Positions 1-12,667 of a stretch of 64,000 nucleotides of DNA are shown one piece after another. This DNA is from Setophaga petechia. Lineage: Eukaryota > Chordata > Aves > Passeriformes > Parulidae. The translations under genes and the position numbers were made by a program. Every line of letters begins with the position of its first letter. Position 1 is the stretch's first letter. A model generated the notes under the pieces. It did not search any database. It was not told where the DNA came from and saw only the letters and a program-made list of their open reading frames with translations. The stretch covers positions 2,914,001-2,978,000 of the forward strand of contig JANCRA010000012.1 of the NCBI GenBank assembly GCA_024362935.1. Reading direction: 5' to 3'.

Positions 1-2584
1 TGCTCTAATTCTGTAAAGATCTCTCTCTAATCTACTTGAAGTGGTATCTGTGCAGCTTTGCTTCTCACTCATTCTCCTTATGTCTAGAGTCACTCTAAGG
101 CCAGCTAAATTTTGAGTTAAGTAGTGTTTGAAGATTCAATCTTAGACTATTCCCATTTTGTAGATGTTATCCCTGATTTGTCATATTAGGGTACTCAGGC
201 TGATACATTATGAATATAACATTTGTATTTGTTGGTTTTGAACAGTATCTTGAGTCTTAGGCAAGGCCACAACAAAACAAAGGGAAGTGCAATGCTCATA
301 TTGACTAAGGCAGACAACTCCTTGGGACTGATGATTCTTGAAAGACTATCATATTCTATCCTAATACTACAACAAAGAGATCACATACTGCTTGGTAATT
401 CATGTTTCTAGTTTTCCCAAAATAATGGTTCTGCAGCTTTTCTCTGCCTTAGCTGAGATGCATCATCCTGAGGTATCAGCACTTTAGAGCAGTGGTGTGG
501 TCTCAAAACCTAAGAAAATGTTAATGATTATATTATCATGTTAATAATTTCAGATAGCTTCACTTTTTCCACGTCACAGAGATGGGGGCTGAGAGTATCT
601 CTGGTCATTTCTAGGACTGACTGGAGGATTGGGGTTGAGAATATCTTGGTTAAAATGCCAGCATCAGTAACAGTAGTTTTACTGCTTTACTGCTGTTCTG
701 AGGGCATCTTCCTGGGCTGTTTCTCTGCTTTTGTCTCCTTGACTTGGCAGACAGCATTGTGTGGAGTGATATTTGGCCAAAAGCCACCTCTAGGACAAGA
801 TAGTCTTCTCAGTGGTTGTGCTGGAGTGTTATGCCTTGTTCCTTGCCATAGTGTACTGGTGTCCCAGTAATCCCAGGGACTGCCATTCTTGCCTGGCAAC
901 TCTCAGAGGAGGTGGAGGTGGAGGCTTGTCAGATGCAGTAGCACCTTGAGTTTCAGTGCAGAGTTCAGGGAAAATAATTATCTAGGTAAAGCACAAATCC
1001 AACAGCTAAATATACTTATCTCATAATTTGGAAAAGGTTGTTCCCTGAAACTGGTAAAGAAAACCTCAGGATTACTAAGGTATAAGCAGAATTGGAAACT
1101 CATTAATATTGCAAAATTTCCCACCAGTGTGGCATGTTCACACTTTCTTGTCCATTTTGCCTTTCCACCTACCTCTCTAATTCCACTTCTTATTCCTGGA
1201 GTGTAATTATCTGTAATCTCAGTTATTAGTTTTCTGCTACCTTATGGGCTCCCTTGGACAAATTCCTTTATTTTCTAGCTTCCCACCCCAAGGTCAGGCA
1301 GTCCTTTGAAATCTGAGCTCCTTGTTGGAGAGGTTTTTGAAAAGAAGCCTTTTGATTGGCCTGTTTTAGTAACAGCACTTTTCTAACACTAGTAGTTTAT
1401 AATTATATGAAAAATTTGACAGAAAGTCATAATTAAACAATAATTCCAGATAGCTATTTTTCTATTAGGTATTTGTTTCTTAGCAAAGCAACACTCCCTC
1501 TCTGCTCTCCTTGCAACACTCCCTCACTCACTCTCTGCTCCCCTTGCATATATCATCTTTGTTGGCTTGATGGTGTTGTTGCTATTGTTTTGTTAAAATG
1601 ATAATATTCTGATGATGACTTAGGCAGAAGATAAACGAGTTATTTTACATGGAAAAAAGTGGGTTTTAATCAGCTCTAGTGATTATATTAATAATTCAAT
1701 TAATAATGTTTAGAAGCAAACTCATCAGAAAATAAATCTGTTATGAGATACTTAGTGAAGAAAAAATGATGGTCCCAGAAAACAAGTCTCATGGCTTAAA
1801 AGCAGAATAGAGATAATTTTAAATCTCCTGGTAGAGGGCATTGAGACATACACATGGTTCATACAGCTGACAAGTAGAAATGAAGAGATGATGTGAGTGC
1901 TGTTTCAAAGCCAGCTTTATAGCATGTGTTGTATATGTCATGCTTCTAGTGTGTCAGGGATGTCATCCTTTATTTCCATTCTATCTGATGTTCCTTGTGT
2001 GCTTATGACATTCACATTTATTTCTCACTCAATTTTTGCCTTAAGACACTCATCATGCTCTTTTCCTTTAGCAGGGAGCTTAGCAGTGATGTTGAAGAAC
2101 CATTCTGTCCCTGCTGGTGGATCCAGTAAGATTTCTCCTGTGCTTCCTACATATTTCACCCCTAAAAAAGGACATCACTATTTTTCTCTGAGCCTGCACT
2201 GCTCAGTGTCTTGTTTGCTTCTAATTTATAATACAAAACATAGATTAATCAGCTTGTCCACAGAGACTGTAATAATAATAAAAAAAAGCTTCTCTTTAAG
2301 CCATGTGTTTTTCAGAGTTTACTCAATTGTACCATCTAAGCTTCATTAAAGTAATTCCCCTGCTGCTGCTTCCTCTCCAGCTTTTAATTATGACACTGTA
2401 GTACAATGGTCAGATCCTTAGTTGGTACATTTTTGGGAACTTCATTTTTTTTGTTCTTCCCTCTTGGCTGTTATCATATGATTTCTATCCTATATTTACT
2501 TGTTTTCAAGGAATGCTATTCTGCTTCAAATGATGTTTAAAAAGTATTTAACACCCTCTTCTCCCACACAAGGATGAGAGGAAC
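1..2584. other. Spacer, no gene recognised
   Basis: AT-rich sequence with no frame that resembles a known protein and no clear repeat family. It contains a short imperfect tandem duplication at 1488-1545. In mammals TRABD lies just downstream of PANX2, but no exon of it is recognisable here. Confidence 0.6.
1488..1545. repeat. Imperfect tandem duplication
   Basis: Two adjacent copies, 1488-1512 and 1513-1545, both beginning GCAACACTCCCTC and ending CTCTGCTC(T/C)CCTT. The second has an 8-bp CACTCACT-like expansion. Confidence 0.85.
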
Positions 2585-2800
2585 TGGCGTCAGGTTGTAG
2601 CAGAGGAGTGTTAGATTGGATATTAGGAAAGATTTATACACCAAAAGGGTGGTCAAGCATTGGAACAGGCTTACCAGGGAAGCAGTTGAGTCACCATCCT
2701 TGGAGGTGTTTAATAGACAGGTTGATGTGGCACTTAGGGACACGGTGGCCTCGGCAGTGCTGGGTTAATTGTTGGACTTGATGATTTTAAAGAAGACAGT
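2585..2800 (+). mobile_element. CR1 LINE fragment, 3' end
   Basis: A plus-orientation CR1 copy. Recognisable segments are GGATATTAGGAAAGATTTAT, GCATTGGAACAGGC and CCATCCTTGGAGGTGTTTAA, ending near GGACTTGATGATTTTAAAGA. It is diverged, so old. It precedes the next fragment but represents a more 3' part of the element, so the two are separate insertions. Confidence 0.88.
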
Positions 2801-3269
2801 CCCATCTGCAGGCTAGCAATGGGAGCAGGCAGACCTCACAGTCCATCTTATCACAGCTCCCAGATCTCTGCTGATTTATTCAGGGATGTGGAAGTAGTGT
2901 GGTCAGCCTGTGGTGCTGTATTTCTATAGTCCGTGCAGTTTCCTGCAGGACAGATCAGTGCAACTGTGTTATCATTGCAAAAATTGTTATCTGTGCTGTG
3001 CTGCAGGGGCTGTTTGCTCATATGGTGAGCACATGCTCAGGAGTAAGGAGCTAATGTGAATTGGGACTGTTACCTGAGGGTATCAATTCATCAAAGGGTA
3101 GATTCTATAGATAAGAAGGAAACATTAAATCCTTTCCCTGGGATTACTTTTGAAGGCTCTGGAAGTTTGTTCTGTTCTCAGGTTTGCAGAAAAAGACCTG
3201 GCAGCTGTGGAGCCTGGGTCGAAAGAGTCAGCAGGGTGCTCTTGTGACAAAGGTAGCCAACCACATTCT

Positions 3270-3540
3270 GGGCTGTGTGAACAGAACTGTAACCAGCAGG
3301 ATCAAAGAAAATATTAATTATTTTTCTCTGGCACTCATGAGGTTGTGTTGGATCCAATGTGTCCAGTTTTGGACAAGATACAGTTGATAAACTGTGACTT
3401 ATCTGGCCCAGGGCCACTAAGCCTGTTGGGAATCTGGGCAACATGATATATGAGGAGAGGCTGTGGGAGCTGGGTTTGTTCAGCCTGGAGACAAAAAGGC
3501 TTGGGGGGTCATCAAATAGCTGTCTTCATGTTTCTCATGG
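3270..3540 (+). mobile_element. CR1 LINE fragment
   Basis: A plus-orientation CR1 copy that ends before the usual 3' terminus. Typical segments are GATCCAATGTGTCCAGTTTT, GGGCCACTAAGC and GAGGAGAGGCTGTGGGAGCT followed by GGGTTTGTTCAGCCTGGAGA. Diverged. Confidence 0.88.
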
Positions 3541-5057
3541 CATGATTTAGTATACCCAAGATGAAGTTCTCTGGGTATCAGAGCTGTCTACATTTGCAGA
3601 TGCTGCATTCTTGTGTTTAATCACACAGTGGTCACTTGTAGGAACTGACATGCATGTAAGTCACACTTTAGGTTTGAGTCAAAACCTTGAGGAGGAAAGA
3701 ACAATCATTATGTGAGCAAGCAGTGTGTAGGATATTGCCACTGGGTAGCAGCGCATTGTAATATGCCTTTCTTGCAAGGAGGGCAAATGCTTAATTTCAG
3801 TCCCACTATGCCAGAGACAAGAAGCAGTGATTTTTTTCCCACTATCTTGTCCAGCAATTTCAGGACAAGTCAGTTAATATTTGTGTCCAGAGATTTTGTA
3901 CATCATTCATCTTCTATTTCTATTCTTAAACTGGACTGACTGATTTGATGCTGTGCTGAGCGCAGGCACTTGGGTTGAAGTGGTATGTGGTCCTATTGTG
4001 CAGTTGTCCTTCCCTCACCCATTCTTGAGGATGTTTTCAGCTTAGAAGGGCTGAAGAACCATGGCATAGCCAGGAGCAGAAGCCCAGACAGAGGACAGAC
4101 ATCTCAGCTGGTGAGTCCCACATAAATCTGCCCAGCTGGGGCACATGCTGGCATAGCTAACCCTGCTTCTGCTTGCAGTGATGGCTCCCACAGAGCTGAC
4201 TGAAGCATCTCTGCATGTCACTTCTGGGCTTCACTCACTGCTGTTACCAGCTTGGGAGAGTCTGTACCCATTGTGAGCACCAGTCAAACTGCTGGTTCAT
4301 AGTAGGATTGAATGTAAACTCTTGAAAAATATAGCCAGATATAAACAATAGCTGCTGAGTACTAACAGATGTGACAGGCCAGTCAAGTGTTCTTGAAGCC
4401 TTGCCTTGGCATGCAGCAGCTTTTGTAATAGAATATGGCTAAGCACAATCCTGCATTTTTATTTTCTGTATAATGGGAATGTGTTATACACTCTGAAGAG
4501 GCCAGAATAAAAGCTGATTGCAAATGTGTTATAAATTTTAACCTGCTAAGAGAATATTGATCTTGATAATGTGCTACAATGCATTTTGGAACATTTCAAC
4601 TACATTTTGTTCACAATAAGCTTCTGTAGAATGAGTGGATGTTACTTTAGTGGTCCTATACTTACCAAACAGTGTGCCTTGAGCTTATAGCTGGTACTTT
4701 TCTTCATGTAGACACATTTAAGAAGGCAGAAGACCAAAGGTATCATCTCAGGAGGTACCCTTAGGCACTCTGTACCCTCAGTACACTACCTGCTGGGACA
4801 ATGTTTTTTGGGAAATAGGAGTTTTACAGGCACAGCAGGAAGTCTTCCTTTCAGTGAAATCCTTTGTGCCAGTGCAGGTTGCAAGCAAATTCAGGGAGTA
4901 ACAATGTTGAACATGTGGGCTTCAACTGTTCGGGACTATAGAGAAGGTGCTGAGAATGCAAGAGGGAATGGTTTGGCTGTTCTGGGCCACAGATCTCCTT
5001 GGGAGAGATGAAGAGATTACTGGAATTCAGAGTTGTTCTGATACTTGTTTCTGTTGA

Positions 5058-5065
5058 TGACGTCA
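5058..5065. promoter_or_regulatory. CRE-like palindrome TGACGTCA
   Basis: A full consensus cyclic-AMP response element (TGACGTCA), rare by chance because of its CpG. It lies about 15 kb beyond the PANX2 stop codon, with no promoter visible nearby. Function is unproven. Confidence 0.3.
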
Positions 5066-6117
5066 CCTGACACAGGGCCTGAAAATTGAAGATGTTCCAA
5101 AATTGGAGATGCTGCAGATCAAAGTACAAGCCACCATATTCCCAATTCCTTTACTGTCTGACAGTGCCCTGCATTCACTGGGCATGAATAAATCTGTACT
5201 GTGGAATCCAGGCAGCACTTTTTTTGCTATAAAATAAGAGGCAGGAGAAGATAAATGCTTAAGCTGACTATTTAAAGTTTGGATCAAATAGAGTAATTCA
5301 ATAGGTAAATGAAACATGTCTTGGAAAATGCTGTTATAGAACACCCAAGAAAACATCAATATCAATGTCATGTAACTTAAGTTTATCTTACCAATGCCAG
5401 AAACCTTTTCGTAATGCCCTTATGTAAGGATTTCCTGGTCTATTGCTTGTATTTTAAACAAGCACCTGCAATCAAAACATGCAATTTCTAGCATCAAAAT
5501 CCCTTAATTTTACTTTTTTAATAAGTAGAGCACATAAAGTGCCTTATGTAAAGAACAGACAAGAAGCCAGTTGTTCACCTTGCTGCCAGGCATCTCATTT
5601 CCAGGCAGATTACCTTAAATGTTTTATAAAGTTTGATGTAAGAAAATGTTTGCACTTCAACAGGGCAGGTATTAACACCATTTCTGGCAAAAAGGACTGT
5701 ACCATACAGTTTCATGTTAAGTTTCTTTTTCTTTCTCCTGCAAATCTCTGCTTTGTACCCATGGCTGATAGCAAGACTATGGCACCAAATACCAAGCAGG
5801 TGTGGTAGGCTGGAGAAATCACTGCTTGCAATGCTGCTTGTCATTCAGATTAAAATGGTGCATGGACACATTTTTCTAGAGGGCCCTTTACATGTGATAA
5901 AAAGTCAGTGCTTGACATAATTGTATTAGACACTGGAAAGCTGACATGATTTTTTTTCTTGATGCAAACATCAGTCATCTGCAGTTTTTGTGTTCAAAAA
6001 GTAATTCTTGTCTTGCTTTTTAGAGACTATCAGGCTGAGAAATTTTTAGTCTCTTAGTGGCTGCACAACTGTTCCTATTCATCACATGAGCAAGTTTGGG
6101 CTGGTAAATTCTAATGC

Positions 6118-6178
6118 TGTTATATTGATTGTTGCTATATTGATTATTGATATCAATATAACAAATGTTGTTATATTG
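6118..6178. repeat. Three copies of TGTTATATTG, one inverted
   Basis: TGTTATATTG occurs at 6118-6127 and 6169-6178, with its exact reverse complement CAATATAACA at 6154-6163. Either direct copy can pair with the inverted one. The spacer contains further ATATTGATT repeats. Confidence 0.85.
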
Positions 6179-9035
6179 GTTTTCTGAGAATGTATTAATG
6201 TTATTAAAAAGACAGTAATGCATTTACAGATGGAGAAATTCCAGGAAGCTTTTAACAGTGCAATAGACATATCCAAAAGCTAGTGTCTATCAAACTAGCA
6301 GGGGACAGATCAGGCAACTGGATACCATGGCACATTATGTGGGATTTCTGAGAATCCCTTCCAAATTCATGTATAACAGAGGCAGACTGCAACCCAGTCA
6401 TGTGGACCCTCACTCACTGCATCACCAAATCTAGATGATTTCAGATTTGGGTGGCAGCAGACTTGTATGTCACCAAAACCTCACAGTAAACAGTCTCAGA
6501 CTACATACTGAGGGGGAGGATTCGAGGATAACCTCTGTGACCACAGCTGTGGAAAGAGACAATTCCTCACAGGCTGTTTCCCCCTCACAGTGTCTCAGAG
6601 GACTCAAATTCTTGCCAAAATCTGGCAACAGACAGATCCCTGCAGGTACCACAGTGCTGTTTTTGATGTGCCCTATAAGCTGCCCTAATCACTCTGCTAT
6701 AGTTTCAGTTCCCAAAAGCTTTTAAGATACAGCACATGTCTAGGACTATTTTTGTTTCCTTGTTTTGTATCTTGTTCTCTCATGTAAAAAAAAAGCCAAA
6801 CAAAACAGGCTGAAACCACCACCATGTTTCCATTTCACTACAAGTGTAGTCAAGCTACACTTGCAATTTTTTAATATTTTTAGTTCAGGTGTTTATTCCA
6901 CCTACCAACAATTTTTTCAGTCTAGCTAGGATTTTCTGAGCAGATCTACCTTTGGGAAAGCTGGGCTGTCCCGAGTGAATACCAAAACATGCCCTTTAAT
7001 TTCACAGGTCACTGACGCTCGTATGCAGCGTGACGTGACCAGTGCCCATCTTTGCAGAGACTGACCTTGCCCGTCAGAAAACGTACAAATAAATGTGTTT
7101 AATCCTTGTTGCAGACAGAGAGACAGGGCCCTGAGGGAGAGACTGGCTCCAGCAGCAGTGTGGCTGCTGCACACTGTGGCTGCATTCTGCACATGGGCTG
7201 GGCTGGCAGCTGTGCTCCATTATCCTACCTGGAGCCACAGAATGCCAGCTGTGGAACTGCCCTCCCAGAACAATGGTATAAATTTTACTTGTGCAAAACC
7301 GATATTTTACAAAAAGGAGTTTAGTTTCCACAAAGCCTGCCTAGAAAGAGCTGTTTAATTTCCCTGGGGACTTTTGAGATCCCTGGATATTTATGACTGT
7401 ACTTGTTCAGATAATTTAGAGCATGAGGATGTGACAGCTTGTGTACAGAGATGTGGAAACTCCTGAGTAAGTGCTTGCTTGGGCTGATGTGGACAAGCAG
7501 GGACCTGTGGGGCTTCACAGAGATGGGCTTGGGCTTCCAAACAGCCCAGCCCAAAACTGCAGTATCGTGCCTCAGTGGGTAGTTACCCTGCTCAGCAGTT
7601 TGGAGGTATCTCACACCCAGAGCCAGCCCCACTCTCTGTGTGATGGCTGCTCAAATTCTTTACATAATCTCTGTCTCTTCAACAGATTGGCTCTTATCTC
7701 TCTGTTCTGCTTCATCTGCTCCTATCCTGTGATGAGAATACTCTGCTGCCTTCTGTCCCTGAAGCAATCCCATGAGACTTAAAAAGAAGTGTTCTATTAG
7801 CCTTCAGTCCTGGGTAATTTTCACCAGGTGTAATTACAGCCTGACTTCTCTCCATTCCCCCTGAAATTTTGCTTTGAAATTGTCTGACACTGCTTCCTAT
7901 TAGAAAAGCCATTTTTCTTCACTTGGGGTTACTGCACTTCAGAAATGAGTAAAGTGATTTCTAAATGCAGCCTGAAAATGCCTTCAGCTAAGGGTTACTC
8001 TGGGTTCTTTCTTTATTGTCTTCCAGAAAGAATTCAGAAAATTTGTCAGTCAACAAAAGAGATGGAAATTTAGGCTTTATATGTACACATCAGAAAGGAG
8101 TCTGACTCATGAAGGGAAAGGTGAAATTATTCCTTCTTCTTTGAAAGCTGACCTTTCCTCTGGCAAGGTACATCAAATCACTGATTTCATTGCAGTACCA
8201 CTGGGAGCACTCTAATTCCATAAAATAAATTAGCATAAACACAAAGCACACATGACAGGTATATGAGAAAATGTTCCAAGTTCTTTCTGTGCAATATTAA
8301 TATGTTACTCATCAAAGCTGTGAGTGAAGTGAGGGATTAATGTTTTTTAGCTGCATATGATTTATGATAGTGAAAGAACAAACATTGCTGCTTACTGTTA
8401 AGAGGGCGTTCTTTCCAGACAATTTAGTAAAAAAGAATTTCTACTCCCTGTCTATCATTGAGATTAATTCAGATCGTATTACATAAGATTTTGGGAAACA
8501 TATTTTCTCTATTTCTGTCACCTGCACTTGCGATAGTTTTAGATTTCATGTTGCAATTTAAAAATTTTAGTTTCTTCCAGAAACTGATTATAAAATTCTT
8601 GATAGAAAATACTGTACAACACATGCAAAGATGTGCAGTTACCTTGGTTGATAAAAAAATGGTAAGGAAAAAAGTATGAAAAAAATTATATAAATGCTTG
8701 TGTCTCCAAGTTGCATGCAAGACCAATGCTATGATTATTTCTCAATAAGAACTTACATAAAAGGTGACTTTAGCTTTAAACTGTTAAAAATTTGCTGATT
8801 CTTAAGTCTAGCTTCAGGCAAGGCTTGAACTTTCATTGTTGCCACTGGGTGAATGCATACTTAAAGCAATATGCAGGATTAATTTCTCTCATAGGTCATT
8901 TAGGAAGCCTGTTATTAAACCTAGTTACCAGGATAAGGGCTGAGATTGTTACAAATACTTATCATACTAAATCATTCCAAATGATAGAATGACACATAAT
9001 GGCAACAAATTAAAACATTTTATCTCTTTGAATGA

Positions 9036-9078
9036 TGTTAATAATGGAGATGTGTTAATAATGGATATGTGTTAATAT
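9036..9078. repeat. 17-bp tandem repeat, 2.5 copies
   Basis: TGTTAATAATGGAGATG at 9036-9052, the same with one change at 9053-9069, then a partial third copy to 9078. Confidence 0.9.
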
Positions 9079-12000
9079 TAACCAGAAAAATTGGACATTC
9101 AATGAGTCTATTCAGAACTGGTTTAATGACATACAAAATGTCACCTTTTGGATTAATTTATCGGGAGGAATAGAAACTGGTTCCTTTTTGGAGCTTTCAT
9201 TTCCACATGAAATGATTGTGATCAATGCCTATGTCGAAGTTAATGGAAACATTTCCACGTGTGTACCAAAGGCAGCTCCTGTCAACAAACTAAGAGTGTT
9301 TAGGTCTGTCTCCTGGCGAGAGGGGGAGAGGAGCAGGAGCAGCTGGCAGAAGCTGTTTAGAAATGCTGGCTGTGTGCTGTGTGTAAAAATGCTGTTTCCT
9401 GCACTCACCACCTGCATGGAGCGTTGGGCACTCAGCGCTGTCAGCTCCCAGCAGGCAACAAACGAGCCCTGAGCAGCACCTTGCAGCTCAACACTGCTCA
9501 CACACAGGCAGCTCCTCTGCCTGGTCTCTCGTGTAGTGTCACTGTGTCAGACTCACTGGCTAGAAAGAATCTTTCTTACTGCAAGATTCTTAATGAACAG
9601 GACAGTTTTAACAGTAAAGGAGTGCTGGTGTTGAGAGAAAGAGCTGCATCCCCCTTCAGAACACTGAAGGAAAAGAGGAGAAAATCTGTCTATTTCAAAG
9701 TTCTTACCCACTGATCCAAAATTGCTAAATAGATTTTAATTGGATGTTTTTCTAGGGAATGTAAGAACCAAACTGAATTCCTCACTTCATACCACCATGG
9801 AAAAGAAGTGGAATTGCTGCAACTGGTGAATAAATCAGTGTACCTACCTACCTACCTGTACTCATATTGTCCACCTTGAAAGTGTCAGAGGTGAGGCAGT
9901 GTGGGTTTTTTAATGTGGCCTCAGATAGTGCTGGATTGGTTCCTGCAGGTGAGACAGGTGTGGCATCCTGAAGCAGCCTGGCTGGAGCCTGATGCCTTGT
10001 AAGCTGGCAGGCTTGTAAGAGCTATTAGATCAAGAAGAAACCTCAAGAATCAGGATACAGAGTGTAGGTATGCTCAGCCTGCATTGCTACCTTTGAATTA
10101 AAAAATGTGAAACCCCTCAGAGAAGGAGAGGTTATGCTTGCCCAAATGAATTTCTTTGTGTATGGTAACTCAGCTGGCAACAGACACATTAATAATAAAA
10201 TCAGACAAGTTACAATTTTATATCCCAACAAAAGACACTGGGGCTTCTACCCCCAAATCCTGTTCCCCAAAGCAGCATCTGTTATCCACAGTGTTTATCA
10301 CTGTGCTAAAAGCAGCATGGTAAAGAGGTGGTGCAGGAAGGTCAGAGAAAACTCATTTCACAAATGTCACCGTGGCATTTGACCCTGACATTTAGCTTAG
10401 GTATAGCACATAGAATGTCTTTATTTTACCTGAACATTCTTGGGTAAATATACAACTTTGTGCAGGCTGCTTGCCTGTACAAAATTGCAAAGCTGTTTTT
10501 GTTATATTATTTCTGAGTTTTCTTTTACTAATTTCATATATGTATCTCCTGTCATCTCTATTTCTATCTTGTACATCCCCTTTCCTGTATATGTGTCAGG
10601 TATTTTCATTCTAACATTTCTGCAGGAGACAGAAAAAGCAATACTTCAGAAAATATTTTACAACTCTATTTATATTTCTTTCCTCACATGTACTAAAGTA
10701 ATGAGCTCTCAGAACTCTCTGGCTAACCTTAATAACAAAATCATGAAAATAATTCAGATTATAAAAAAAAGGTCCTGTGCCCAAATAAAGCAGTCCTTAT
10801 AAATTCCCCCTGAATATCTATGGCCTGTGACTGGTGGTTTGGTTATGCCTCTGAAGCAGAGGCTCCAGCTGGCCGAGTTTGCTGTGAGGGAGGACACTCA
10901 GCAGGAAGGTGGCCCTTCAGTCACAGTCTTTCTGAGGACAAGGGCCAATTTGCCACCTCTGCCTTTCTGAAGACAAATGGGCCCATCCTGACAGCCCAGC
11001 AGGACTCCTGCCAGCAGGAGCAGCTCCTTGTCCAGCCCAAGTGATAGCAAAATAAATGCCCCAGGCTAATTTAGAGGAGAGTTGACTCCATTTAATTTGT
11101 AAAGCTTTTGCCTTTGAACTCTCTAATTAAAGGAAAAGTATTTAATATATTGACAAAAGGGCAGATACATGTTAACATTTCAGAAGGTGATTAAGGGAGC
11201 TATCAAGGAGAAGATATTTTAACAGAAACATTGGGAGGTAATGTGTCATTGGAATAACAGTTCTGCTAAATACTAGGCTTTATTCTCCAGGAGTAAGACA
11301 TAATTGGACCAGCACATACAAATTACCTAGTGCACATAGAAAGCTGGTTAGCTGTTTGCTAACAGAAACAATGTTATCTTATTCATACATTTTCTGCTTT
11401 TATTAGCACTCAGCAGGAAGAAAATGGAAATGGTACCATAAAATCCTCAGTTTTTATTCAGGTGTACCAAATTCTATGCCATTAAGTCTGTGTGTATCAG
11501 ACATCCATGCTAAACAGGTCTTGTCTGTGCTGCTTGGGAGCCAAATGCTTTGGGGCTTTATTTCTGCTATAAATCTGCAAAGGAAACATCATTAAAGCTA
11601 GCTGTTTGTGTAGTCATTTATTACTCTAACCTGATAGATTGCTCAGCACAATCATAGCTTATTTGGACACATTTGGTATCACTTATCACACGGTCTCTGG
11701 CTTCCTAAGCAGAAACAACAAATGAACATTTAAAATTTCAACATTAGTATTCCTGTCTCTAAGGAGTTTCCTAATGGAGTCAATTCCAGAGAATACAAGA
11801 AACTGGTGGGGGAGGCTAGAAAGTGGATTTGGGAGGTGTCAGGTACTCTGGGGCAGGCAGTCCTGTATTTGTGCCCATCCTGTGATAAAGCAAAGCTTGC
11901 TCTTCAGTGAAAATGAGGGATTTATTTAACATTTAGCATGGAGCAAGCGTAAGCACACCACATAATTTCCACACAGAGGCAGTAAATAGACTATAAATTT

Positions 12001-12254
12001 TAGTCTAATTTTACCTCACAGAAGCTGAATGTTAGCACATTCAGTGGGCAAAGCTGAAGTTGCTTCACATTCAGTGAACAAAGCTGGTAAACCTCACTCA
12101 GTTTGGCTCTCCAGAGCTGGTGAACAGTATTGGCACCTGCTGGCTCTCCCTGTTTTCCTCACTGCTGGGAGGGTTCTGCAGCCTCTTCTATGGCAGCTGT
12201 GGGGATGAGCTGCAGCCAGGCAGATGCTTTGGTGAGGCAGAGCAAGGTTCTTCC

Positions 12255-12667
12255 TGTCACCATCATATTTTCTGAAAAATCTTTTTGCCAGGATTTCTTC
12301 TCCTAGGAGGCTGAGAAGCCTCAGAAAAATGAAAACAATAATTATCTGGTTGCTTCTTCTGTGTTTTGCTGCTTTGGAATGTGGTTGGAGATTGTTTATC
12401 CAACAGGTGGTTGTTTGATTGGTTTTATGTGAATTGTTTTTACTTAACGACCAATCACAGCCAGCTGTGTTGGGACTCTGGAAGAAGTCACGACCTTTAC
12501 ATTAGTATCTTGTTAAACCTTCTGTCTGTATCCTTTCTCTATTCTTTAGTATAGTTTAGTATAGAATTATTCAATATAATACCATGAAGTAATAAATTAG
12601 CCTTCTAAGAACATGGAGTCAGGTTCATCAATTCCTTCTTTGTCCTGGGGACCCAGCAAAGACCACA
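12255..12667 (+). mobile_element. Solo LTR of an endogenous retrovirus
   Basis: A 413-bp element beginning TGTCACC and ending CCACA, as LTRs do (TG...CA). Flanks are tcttcc and gcttcc, a 6-bp target-site duplication with one mismatch, typical of the ERVK-like class. A poly(A) signal AATAAA lies at 12591-12596, followed by TTAGCCTTCTAAGAACATGG. The sequence resembles an LTR family that I recall as abundant in songbirds. No internal retroviral genes adjoin it, so it is a recombined solo LTR. The family name was not verified. Confidence 0.82.

Larger units (their letters stand above)
3541..12254. other. Spacer, no gene recognised
   Basis: Nearly 9 kb of AT-rich sequence without a supported exon. 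Small structures only: a CRE-like octamer at 5058, a TGTTATATTG repeat group at 6118-6178 and a 17-bp tandem repeat at 9036-9078. Short open frames here show no protein-like conservation that I can recognise. Confidence 0.6.

Noticed and set aside
1897..2349. A 150-codon plus-strand frame
   Set aside because: The translation is Ser/Phe/Leu-rich like random AT-rich DNA, with no conserved motif, no promoter and no splice context.
3178..3444. A minus-strand frame of 88 codons near 3.3 kb
   Set aside because: It lies over a CR1 fragment and runs antisense to it.
9841..9857. Short TACC repeat
   Set aside because: Only about four units, below what I would call a microsatellite.
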